In this document: in pieces, positions 1-6,050 of the stretch
How positions within the stretch are numbered: position 1 is the stretch's first letter
Layout of the letters: each line of letters starts with the position of its first letter
Assembly: GCA_003218345.1 (NCBI GenBank)
Contig: QHNF01000177.1
Location: 1-8,770, forward strand
Reading direction: 5' to 3'
Origin: Verrucomicrobiota bacterium
GTDB taxonomy: Bacteria > Verrucomicrobiota > Verrucomicrobiia > Chthoniobacterales > UBA10450
DNA length: 8,770 bases
Position numbers and translations under genes: made by a program
Notes under the pieces: generated by a model
Told to the model about the DNA's origin: nothing
The model's input: only the letters and a program-made list of their open reading frames with translations
The model's database searches: none

Positions 1-1
1 A

Positions 2-49
2 ATTGCAGGGCTGGAAAAGCTCGATGCGACGCTGAAATCTTTGGCTTAG
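2..49 (+). CDS. C-terminal end of an unidentified protein (partial)
   Basis: Frame 2 is open from the left edge and ends at TAG 47-49, giving 15 residues (IAGLEKLDATLKSLA). The pattern of Leu, Lys, Glu and Ala is what an amphipathic helix at a protein C-terminus looks like, but the piece is too short to recognise. It converges on, and overlaps by a few bases, the stop of the leftward remnant that follows. It could be chance, because a 15-codon open frame at an edge is weak evidence. The rest of the gene would lie left of the window. Confidence 0.25.
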   Translation: MAGLEKLDATLKSLA

Positions 50-252
50 CGGGCCGTGAGGACTGTTCGGGGTGCAAGCTTAGCCATCTCAAACTGCGCG
101 CTGACTTCTTGAATTTGCGCTGCCTGCATTTTGAGCCGCGCGGTCAGAGCCTCCATTCCTTTCTGTTGCTGGGCGAGGGTCGCTTCTAATTCCTGCACCT
201 TCCGGTGCTCTTTGAGTAGCATCGCATTCACTGCGTCGTACCTCAGAGGTTT
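46..252 (-). pseudogene. C-terminal remnant of a tail-fibre / S74-chaperone type protein
   Basis: Read leftward, the frame gives LRYDAVNAMLL, then KEHRKVQELEATLAQQQ, then a heptad-like coiled coil, ending at TAA 48-46. This resembles, from memory, the C-terminal end of secreted or tail-fibre proteins carrying the peptidase S74 intramolecular chaperone. There, an RYDAVNAMLL-type helix is followed by NEFLKEHR and a trimeric coiled coil. Here the four residues NEFL are missing between MLL and KEHR. No S74 catalytic core is present: right of about 252 the same frame runs into DNA that belongs to the TPR pseudogene on the other strand. I therefore read it as the broken tail of a gene whose body was lost at a junction near 250. 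It could also be a small unrelated coiled-coil protein starting at an upstream codon, but no conserved start is visible. Confidence 0.45.
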
Positions 253-280
253 GAGTCGTAAATTGGAATTCGCGGCTGAG

Positions 281-1670
281 ATGACGGCGAAGAGCGCGCC
301 CAACAAATTGATCGCCGTGCTTCCGTTTGAAAATTTAAGCGCTGACGGGATTCAGGAAGAAATTCTCACCCCCTATCCAAGATTTCCGAACTAAAGCTCG
401 TCTCCTGCAGTTCGACGCGTCAATACAAGAGCAGGCCGAAAAATCTGCAAGAGATCGGCCGCCAATTGGGTGTGGCGCACATTCTGGAAGGCACTATTCA
501 AAAAGCGGGGGACCACGCCGGTGTCCACGTTCAACTGATTAAGGCCAAAACCGATTCCCATCTTTGGGCCGAGAAATTCGATCGCAAATTAACCGACATC
601 TTCGCCGTCGAAACGGAGATCGCGGCCAAAATCGCCGATACTTTGCAAGCAAAACTCACGGGTGCGGAGCAGCGAGCAATCTCTTCGCGCCCGACCGAAA
701 ACAGTGAGGCGCATCAATGGTACCTCAAGGGGCTGTACTACTGGAACAAATTTTTTGCACCGGGTTTTGAAAGGAGCGCCGATTATTTTCAGCAGGCCGT
801 TGACCTCGATCCAAACTATGCGCCAGCTCACGCTGGATTGGCTGTTTACTACGCCTTTGCGGCAGCTACTGGTCTCATGTCGCCCGTTGAAGATTGGCCG
901 AAATCGGAAGCAGCCGCCAATAGAGCCATAGCGTTAGATGAGGCGCTCGCCAAAGCTTACAACCCGCTGGCCGCCATTAAACTCTATTGGTATCGGGATT
1001 GATCCGCTGCCGAACGCGCGTGTCGTCGCGGGATCGACCTCAATCCAAATTTTGCCGAGATACGTCATCATTACGCGCTATGTCTGATTTTGTTCGATCG
1101 CGACGAAGATGCGCTCAGCGAAGTGCGGCGGGCCGCAGAGTTAGATCCGTTTTCGTCGCGTTTTAATGTAAGTTGGGCGACAATTCTTTTCTTTATGCGC
1201 CAGTACGATCGCGGCATTGATCAGTTCCAAAAGACGCTTGAGTTGGATCCGAATTATGGGCGACCTCACGAATGGCTTGGGTACGCTTATGAGAAAAAAG
1301 GAATGCAGAAAGAAACTATCGCCGAGTGGAGCAGGGCTTTGAATCTCAGCGGAGCTAATGAAGAAGCATCCATGCTCGACCACGCTTACGCGCTCAGGCT
1401 TCGAGGCGGCGGTGGGGGCCCTGGTGCAAAAACGACTCGAACAATTCAATGAGAAAACCGCTCGCGGCCATTATATCACCGCCTCAGATTCGCTACCGCC
1501 TACGTGCGTTCGGGCGACAAGGACCGGCATTTGCGTGGTTGGCAAAGGCGGCCGCGGAGCGAAACCGTTTCGCACTCGAAATAAACGTCAATCCAATGTT
1601 GGATCCGCTCCGTCCCGATTCACGGTTCGAGAAAATTGCCAATCAAATCATTCCGGCGGCTTCCAAATAG
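281..1670 (+). pseudogene. TolB-like / TPR repeat protein, multiply disrupted
   Basis: Joined frames spell a protein with an N-terminal TolB/FlgO-like segment (LIAVLPFENLSAD, then GIQEEILT, QLGVAHILEGTIQKAG, DSHLWAEKFDRKLTDIFAVE) followed by TPR helices such as ADYFQQAVDLDPNYAPAHAG and DQFQKTLELDPNYGRPHEW. Relatives often sit behind a DNA-binding or kinase domain, which is absent here. The lesions are: a missing 24-nt segment at about 346 (the usual PENAYFAD before GIQ); -1 near 370; a TGA at 1000-1002 where Trp is expected after YWYRD; net +1 near 1393; -1 near 1489; and -1 near 1526. The last frame ends at TAG 1668-1670. The ATG at 281 is the first start in the N-terminal frame, but the true N-terminus is probably lost at the junction with the leftward remnant. 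It is very unlikely to make a working protein. Family assignment is from recalled motif resemblance. Confidence 0.8.
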
Positions 1671-1767
1671 CGATTTCCATTTTTCTGATGCCGAGCGCAG
1701 TCGAGTAATCTCACACTGTTAATCGTATTGTGCGCTCAGGCCGGAACAGGCGTTTGCCGTCCCACCG
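1671..1767. other. Gap between the TPR pseudogene and the end of sufD
   Basis: This 97-nt stretch lies between two converging genes. I see no tRNA, no coding potential and no convincing intrinsic terminator for either direction, although the suf operon would be expected to end here. Confidence 0.5.
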
Positions 1768-3090
1768 CTATTTGTTCGCGAATTTGTCTTCGATCGTCTG
1801 GCGTAAGTGATCAGCTATCGTCGGGTGATCCAGTCGCTGTATCACTTCGTTTAGAAAGCCGGCGACAACAAGACGTTGAGCGGCTGGAACGGGAATGCCG
1901 CGCGTGCGCAGATAGAAGAGTTCGTCCTCGTTGATCTGACCAGACGTTGCGCCGTGGGTGCAACGGACGTTGTCGGCGAGGATTTCGAGACCGGGCATTG
2001 AATTGGCTTCAGCGTCATCGCTCAAGAGGAGATTTCTCACCTTTTGATAGGCATCGGCAAAATGGGCGTGCGGCTCAACGCGAATGAGGCCGCCGAAGAT
2101 GCTGCGGGCGCGATTATCGAGCGCGTTTTTGTAAAGGAGATCGCTCGCGGTGTGAGGTGAGATGTGGTCCTGCAATGTGCGGGCATCGAATTCCTGTTGA
2201 GCTTTGGCGATCGAGACAGCGAGAAGGTCACTACGGCCGCCTTCGCCCATTAGACGGCTGAGACTTTCGAAGCGTGAATATCGCGAACCGAGATGCAAAT
2301 TAAGGCTCATGGCTGAGGCATCGTGATCGACCGTTGTCGAGTTCATTTGCAGCGCCACGACATTTTCTCCCCAGTTTTGCGCGCACACATAGGTTACTTT
2401 GGCTCCGGGACCGGCAATCAAGTCGTTCACGCCACAAGCAAAGCCCGGCAAACATCGATCTACCGAGCGGAAATGCTCGATCACGGTCACCTTGGCGAGC
2501 TCGTCAGTTACCAAAAGCAAATGCGGAAAAACCGAAGCGTTCTCACCATTAAGCCAATGGAAAATTTCGATTGGCAACTCGACCTCGACGCCGCGTGGCA
2601 CGTAAAGAAATGTTCCTGACGAAACCAGCGCTTGGTGCAGTGCCGCAAACTTGGCCGAGCCCAGAATCGCCGGCTGCGACATGAAATGTCTTCGAAACAA
2701 ATCAGAGTGCTCGACCATCGCACGTTCGAGCGATTGGAAAATGACGCCGCGTTTTTTCAGCTGATCTGAAATAACGTCGCGCTCAATCAGCTGATCACCG
2801 GCAAAAATCATACGGCCAGCAACGTCCTCGAGCCCGCGAGATTGCTCTAGAATGGCGGTGCGTTCATCATCACGCAGCGCGCCGCCGAACTTGAAAGGTG
2901 TGAGATCGAGAAGACCGACATTGGCAAATCGCCAGGCCTGATCCTTACGCGTCGGTTTCGGTAGTATCTCGAATTGTCTCCACGCTGCGCGCTGCTGATC
3001 GCGGAAGCAATCTGGGAAATCGCGCGACTCCGCCGGGCCGGAAAGAATCGGTGCGTCCTGCTTCAGTTCTTCATGTGCGACAAGGGACAT
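1768..3090 (-). CDS. sufD: Fe-S cluster assembly scaffold protein SufD
   Basis: This is the SufD subunit of the cytosolic SufBC2D complex, which assembles Fe-S clusters and hands them to apo-proteins. It has 440 residues from the ATG at 3090, a normal length. Visible are the N-terminal helical region (KPTRKDQAWRFANVGLLDL), the strand entering the beta-helix core (GTFLYVPRGVEVELPI, about 159-174), a QNWGENVVAL strand, and the strongly conserved C-terminal block. That block has FADAYQKVRNLLLSD, then CTHGATSGQ (His about 379), then DELFYLRTRGI. The His in the HGAT motif matches the one implicated in SufB-SufD interface cluster formation. The frame stays open upstream to a TTG at 3126, but that extension lies in a palindromic repeat and is not SufD-like, so the ATG is preferred. 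No clear Shine-Dalgarno sequence precedes it. It is last in the sufC-sufB-sufD order; no sufS follows, because the next DNA is a decayed opposite-strand gene. The sequence appears intact. Confidence 0.96.
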   Translation of the reverse strand: MSLVAHEELKQDAPILSGPAESRDFPDCFRDQQRAAWRQFEILPKPTRKDQAWRFANVGLLDLTPFKFGGALRDDERTAILEQSRGLEDVAGRMIFAGDQLIERDVISDQLKKRGVIFQSLERAMVEHSDLFRRHFMSQPAILGSAKFAALHQALVSSGTFLYVPRGVEVELPIEIFHWLNGENASVFPHLLLVTDELAKVTVIEHFRSVDRCLPGFACGVNDLIAGPGAKVTYVCAQNWGENVVALQMNSTTVDHDASAMSLNLHLGSRYSRFESLSRLMGEGGRSDLLAVSIAKAQQEFDARTLQDHISPHTASDLLYKNALDNRARSIFGGLIRVEPHAHFADAYQKVRNLLLSDDAEANSMPGLEILADNVRCTHGATSGQINEDELFYLRTRGIPVPAAQRLVVAGFLNEVIQRLDHPTIADHLRQTIEDKFANK

Positions 3091-3122
3091 ATCGATCGTA
3101 GACTGATCGGCAGTAGCGTAGC

Positions 3123-3140
3123 GCAAGCGTCCTCGCTTGC
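3123..3140. repeat. Short palindromic (REP-like) repeat between sufB and sufD
   Basis: GCAAGCG (3123-3129) and CGCTTGC (3134-3140) form a perfect 7-bp stem around TCCT. It lies in the 86-nt gap between the sufB stop and the sufD ATG, flanked by GTAGCGTAGC. It resembles dispersed palindromes that I associate with Verrucomicrobia genomes, and a comparable element stands at the right edge of the window. In the suf transcript it would fold into a hairpin between the two genes and could affect RNA stability or uncouple sufD translation. Confidence 0.55.
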
Positions 3141-3176
3141 AGCCAACAACAACGCAAGCCAGAGGCTCGCGCCACG

Positions 3177-4561
3177 TTACCCAACCGAGCCTTCCATCTC
3201 CAGCTCGATCAGGCGCTTGAGCTCGACGCTGTATTCCATCGGGAATTGGCGGACGAGATCGTTGACGAAGCCGTTAACGCTCAGGCTCATCGCTTGGGCT
3301 TCACTGAGGCCGCGCTGTTGCATGTAGAAGATCTGTTCAGCGCTCACCTGGCTGACGCTCGCCTCGTGTTGCACGGCGTTACCGGTCCCGCGCACCGTGA
3401 TGGCCGGATACGTGTCCGTTCGCGAGGTCGCGTTGATAAGCAGCGCGTCGCACTCGGTGTTGTTCTTGCAATGTTTCAGGTGCTTCGGCACATGGACCAA
3501 GCCGCGGTAAGTGGCGCGGCCTTTGCCGATGGAAATCGATTTTGAAACAATGTTGCTGGTCGTTTCATCGGCAGCATGAATCATCTTCGCACCGGTGTCC
3601 TGGTGCTGGCCGTCGTTGGCTAGCGCGATGGACAGAACTTCGCCGCGCGCTTTTCGACCCTTCATAATCACGCTTGGGTATTTCATGGTGAGACGCGAGC
3701 CGATGTTGCAATCGATCCATTTCACTTCCGCGTTTTCATGGGCAAGACCGCGTTTTGTGACGAGGTTGAACACGTTCGACGCCCAGTTCTGCACGGTGAT
3801 GTACTGAATCTTGGCACCTTTTAGCGCGACCAGTTCCACGACGGCGCTATGGAGCGTCGGGGTGTTAAACTTCGGTGCTGTGCAACCCTCCATGTAAGTC
3901 ACTTCCGAGCCCTCGTCTGCAATGATGAGGGTGCGCTCGAATTGGCCGAAGTTTTCGGCGTTAATGCGGAAGTAAGCCTGCAGCGGGTGTTTCACTTTCA
4001 GCCGCCGCTGAACACAGCGCTGTTGAGCGCGCTGAATTTGTTGTCGGCGATCGGGATGACTTTGCCGAACCATTTCCGGAAAATTTCCGGAAAATTCTTC
4101 AGCCCCTCGGTCGATCCGACGAAAATGACGCCTTGTTCGCCGACCGCTTTTTTAATGTTCGAATAGACGGCCTCGCTGTCGAACTGCGCTTCCACCCCGG
4201 CAAGAAATTTTCGCTCCTGCTCAGGAATACCCAAACGCTCAAATGTACGCTTGATGTCGTCCGGCACTTCATCCCAACTGCGTTTGGCCTCGGTCCCGGG
4301 GGAGAGATAATAGCGGATCTTGTCGAAGTCGATTGCTTCGAGATCCTTGCTGGCCCAATGTGTGGGGAGCGGCTTTTCCAAAAACGTTTTGAGCCCTCTG
4401 AGGCGAAACTCACGCACCCAATCCGGGTCTTGTTTGACGTCTGAGATGTAATGAACGGTGCGCTCGCTCAAGCCCGCACCGGCATCGCGCACGTGAGCTT
4501 CCGGATAAAAGAAATCCCCAATGTTGCGATTAATGTCGACTGCTGAAGTTTCGGTTTTCAT
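3177..4561 (-). pseudogene. sufB: Fe-S cluster scaffold protein SufB, frameshifted by an internal deletion
   Basis: SufB is the scaffold subunit on which the Suf system builds nascent Fe-S clusters. Translation from ATG 4561 gives 187 SufB-like residues (start [18 protein letters not shown]) ending in [14 protein letters not shown] and TGA 4000-3998. The rest, 274 residues from [15 protein letters not shown] to the TAA at 3177, is in the -1 frame. Where other SufB proteins have about eight more residues (SFIYVPPG-like) between SGG and VKVKHPLQ, this sequence has none. The lesion equals a loss of roughly 25 nt. Restoring it gives 469 residues, the usual SufB length. Downstream key residues survive: Cys in NTECDALL (3452-3450), and Glu in VQHEAS 29 residues later, the spacing of E. 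coli Cys405/Glu434. The ATG lies 16 nt after the sufC stop, so translation is probably coupled. Either sufB is inactivated here or the assembly is wrong at 3995-4005. The identity is certain; the broken state is as given in the sequence. Confidence 0.93.
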
Positions 4562-4577
4562 AGTGAATTTACCCGTT

Positions 4578-5342
4578 TTACCTGAACGCTGGTTCAACCG
4601 CTCCGTCACGCGCCCAATCGTAGCCTCTCTCTTCGAGCTCGAGAGCGAGTTCTTTCCGCCCGCTTCTAACGATTCGCCCCGCCACCATCACGTGGACGTG
4701 GTCGGGGACGATGTAGTTCAGGAGGCGCTGATAGTGCGTAATTAACAATATGCCAAGATTGGGGCCGCGCAATGAGTTTACTCCGTGCGCCACGGTCTTG
4801 AGCGCGTCGATGTCGAGGCCGCTGTCCGTCTCATCGAGCACGGCATATTTGGGCTCGAGCATCGCCAATTGCAGAATTTCGGTGCGCTTTTTTTCGCCAC
4901 CGGAAAAACCTTCGTTGACCGCACGTGAGGTAAAGGAACGATCCATCCCGAGCAATTCCATTTTTTCGTAAAGTTTTGCGTAATAATCGGTTGCCTCGAG
5001 CTCTTCGCCCTCGGGCAGGCGTGATTGGAGGGCCGCGCGGAGAAAATTGGCGATGGTCACGCCCGGAATTTCGCTCGGATACTGGAACGCCATGAAAAGG
5101 CCACGCCGTGCCCGTTCGTCCGGTTCAAGTTCGAGAAGGTCTTCCCCATCCATCGTAATTTTACCGCCGGTAACTTGGTAATCCGGGTGACCGGCCAGGA
5201 CCTTGGCCAGCGTGCTTTTTCCTGAGCCATTTGGGCCCATGAGCGCATGCACTTCACCCCGCGGCACACGCAGAGTCAGTCCGCGAACGATCTCCTGATC
5301 GGCGATGGCGATACGCAGTTTATCTGTGTTCAATTCCTTCAT
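4578..5342 (-). CDS. sufC: Fe-S cluster assembly ATPase SufC
   Basis: This is the ABC-type ATPase of the SufBC2D complex; ATP binding drives SufC dimerisation and reshaping of the SufB-SufD core for cluster assembly. It has 254 residues from the ATG at 5342, typical for SufC. In order it shows the Walker A motif GPNGSGKST (Lys42), the Q-loop in [10 protein letters not shown] (Gln87), the SufC-specific signature FSGGEKKR (146-153), Walker B with [10 protein letters not shown] (Asp170, Glu171) and the H-loop [10 protein letters not shown] (His203). The C-terminus [21 protein letters not shown] is also standard. The frame extends upstream to a TTG at 5420, but the extra 26 residues are not family-like. 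No Shine-Dalgarno sequence is seen before the ATG, and a promoter-like element ends only about 15 nt upstream of it. First gene of the operon, 16 nt before sufB. No lesions. Confidence 0.97.
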   Translation of the reverse strand: MKELNTDKLRIAIADQEIVRGLTLRVPRGEVHALMGPNGSGKSTLAKVLAGHPDYQVTGGKITMDGEDLLELEPDERARRGLFMAFQYPSEIPGVTIANFLRAALQSRLPEGEELEATDYYAKLYEKMELLGMDRSFTSRAVNEGFSGGEKKRTEILQLAMLEPKYAVLDETDSGLDIDALKTVAHGVNSLRGPNLGILLITHYQRLLNYIVPDHVHVMVAGRIVRSGRKELALELEERGYDWARDGAVEPAFR

Positions 5343-5356
5343 AAACAGGAAACAAA

Positions 5357-5385
5357 AATATACGCTGCCTGCCGGGATTTGCGAA
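5357..5385 (-). promoter_or_regulatory. Candidate sigma70-type promoter for the suf operon
   Basis: On the minus strand a TTCGCA box (5385-5380, four of six matches to TTGACA) is followed after exactly 17 nt by TATATT (5362-5357, five of six matches to TATAAT). Transcription would start near 5350, only about 8 nt before the preferred sufC ATG. That gives an almost leaderless message, which would fit the missing Shine-Dalgarno sequence. This is pattern matching only; no operator or IscR-like site was recognised. Confidence 0.4.
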
Positions 5386-5481
5386 CGCTGATTTCGAGTT
5401 CCGGTGACCTTATGCGTCAACGCCTTGGCGTAATCGATCGCGAGATTTTGCAGATTGCGCTTTAATCCAAAATCGCCGATC

Positions 5482-5487
5482 TAAAAT
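5482..5487 (+). promoter_or_regulatory. Possible -10 element of the tRNA-Gln promoter
   Basis: TAAAAT lies 13 nt before the first base of the mature tRNA and differs from TATAAT at one position. No convincing -35 box is found at 16-18 nt spacing; the nearest resemblance, TTGCGC at 5455-5460, is too far away. The local DNA is AT-rich and contains two copies of AAAATCGC (5469-5476 and 5483-5490), so the match may be a by-product of composition. Confidence 0.25.
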
Positions 5488-5500
5488 CGCAAATCAAGAT

Positions 5501-5574
5501 TACCCCGTGGTGTAACGGTAACACAGCGCCCTTTGGAGGCGTTATTCTTGGTTCGAATCCAAGCGGGGTAGCCA
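5501..5574 (+). tRNA. tRNA-Gln (anticodon UUG)
   Basis: A full cloverleaf can be drawn. The acceptor stem TACCCCG pairs with CGGGGTA (5564-5570), followed by discriminator G5571 and an encoded CCA (5572-5574). The D-arm is GTG/CAC around TAACGGTAA. The anticodon stem GCGCC/GGCGT (5526-5530/5538-5542) encloses the loop CTTTGGA with anticodon TTG at 5533-5535, which reads CAA (glutamine). The T-arm CTTGG/CCAAG (5547-5551/5559-5563) has the normal loop TTCGAAT. It lies divergently from the suf operon, with no other tRNA nearby. All stems are sound, so it should be functional. Confidence 0.96.
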
Positions 5575-5593
5575 GGTAAAAGCCTTCGGCCCA

Positions 5594-5609
5594 CGTGGCT
5601 AAGGCCACG
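5594..5609 (+). repeat. Stem-loop just downstream of tRNA-Gln
   Basis: CGTGGC (5594-5599) and GCCACG (5604-5609) are perfect reverse complements around the loop TAAG. It starts 20 nt after the tRNA CCA end, so it could help end tRNA transcription or mark its 3' trailer. It is followed by CAAAAGG rather than a T-run, so it is not a classical intrinsic terminator. Confidence 0.4.
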
Positions 5610-5650
5610 CAAAAGGTTTCGCTTCGCGACAAGGTAAGCTACTAACGGAC

Positions 5651-5915
5651 ATGTTCTATATTCATGTCCTTCACTCTATCCGCGAGGGCGGATTTTACAT
5701 CGGATACTCCACGGATTTGAGGAGACGGTGATTGGAGCATACGGATGGTGCATCGGTTGCAACAAGGCATCGGATCCGTGGAAGCTCATCTACTATGAGG
5801 CTTATATCGAACGACTCGATGCCGAGGGCTCACAACGGTATCTGAAGAGCGGCGGCGGTCGGCGTTTTTGAGGCAATGTCTCAAAAAATTTCCAAGTCGA
5901 TCGGTCACATCATGA
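5651..5915 (+). pseudogene. GIY-YIG nuclease family protein, disrupted
   Basis: The start reads MFYIHVLHSIREGGFYIGYSTDLRRR, the N-terminal strand pair of small UvrC-like GIY-YIG endonucleases (the GIY equivalent is FYI, the YIG equivalent is YIGY), with the usual LRRR arginines. A TGA at 5729-5731 then stops the frame. The same frame continues LEHTDGASVATRHRI; a -1 shift near 5777 restores WKLIYYEAYIERLDAEGSQRYLKSGGGRRF. A second -1 shift in the T-run 5865-5869 restores LRQCLKKF and ends at TGA 5913-5915. The repaired length of about 88 residues is right for the stand-alone family, whose members are of mostly unknown role. With one stop and two frameshifts it is a pseudogene. It lies next to a tRNA, a common landing place for acquired DNA, but no att repeat is seen. 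Confidence 0.85.
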
Positions 5916-5926
5916 GGCCGCAAGTT

Positions 5927-6044
5927 GTTGTTCGCCGGGCAGCCGCGTAAGGCGAAGCCTTTCACGCGGAGCAACTCGGTGCCAAAATCCAGGTTGAATC
6001 ATTGCGCCGTGAGCCGAGTATGAATTCTTGGTGCGGCGAACAAC
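5927..6044 (+). repeat. 11-bp inverted repeat whose right arm precedes the pseudokinase start
   Basis: GTTGTTCGCCG (5927-5937) and CGGCGAACAAC (6034-6044) are exact reverse complements. The right arm ends six bases before the ATG at 6051, where a ribosome binding site would sit. If one transcript covered both arms, pairing would bury the initiation region. The role is inferred; only the complementarity is seen. Confidence 0.4.
5943..5969 (+). repeat. Strong intergenic hairpin before the pseudokinase gene
   Basis: CCGCGT+AAGGC (5943-5953) pairs with GCCTT (5957-5961) and ACGCGG (5964-5969) around a GAA loop, with a 2-nt bulge at 5962-5963. That makes eleven base pairs, mostly GC. It has no T-run, so it is not an intrinsic terminator. 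It is nested between the two arms of a longer inverted repeat (5927-5937 and 6034-6044). Confidence 0.5.
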
Positions 6045-6050
6045 GCCTTT

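Noticed and set aside
2323..2619. Plus-strand open frames within sufD and sufB
   Set aside because: They lie wholly antisense to well-conserved suf coding sequence and show no recognisable protein features.
3091..3126. Longer sufD N-terminus from a TTG at 3126
   Set aside because: It starts inside the palindromic repeat and is not SufD-like; the ATG at 3090 gives the normal length.
3998..4003. Programmed -1 frameshift as an explanation for split sufB
   Set aside because: The site (GGC GGC TGA) is not a recognised slippery sequence, and even a shift would yield a protein lacking about eight conserved residues.
5343..5420. Longer sufC N-terminus from a TTG at 5420
   Set aside because: The added 26 residues have no resemblance to SufC and would include the promoter-like element.
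1000..5731. TGA read as an amino acid (recoding) in the TPR and GIY-YIG genes
   Set aside because: Both genes also carry single-base frameshifts, and nearby intact genes use TGG for Trp. Ordinary nonsense changes explain the stops better.
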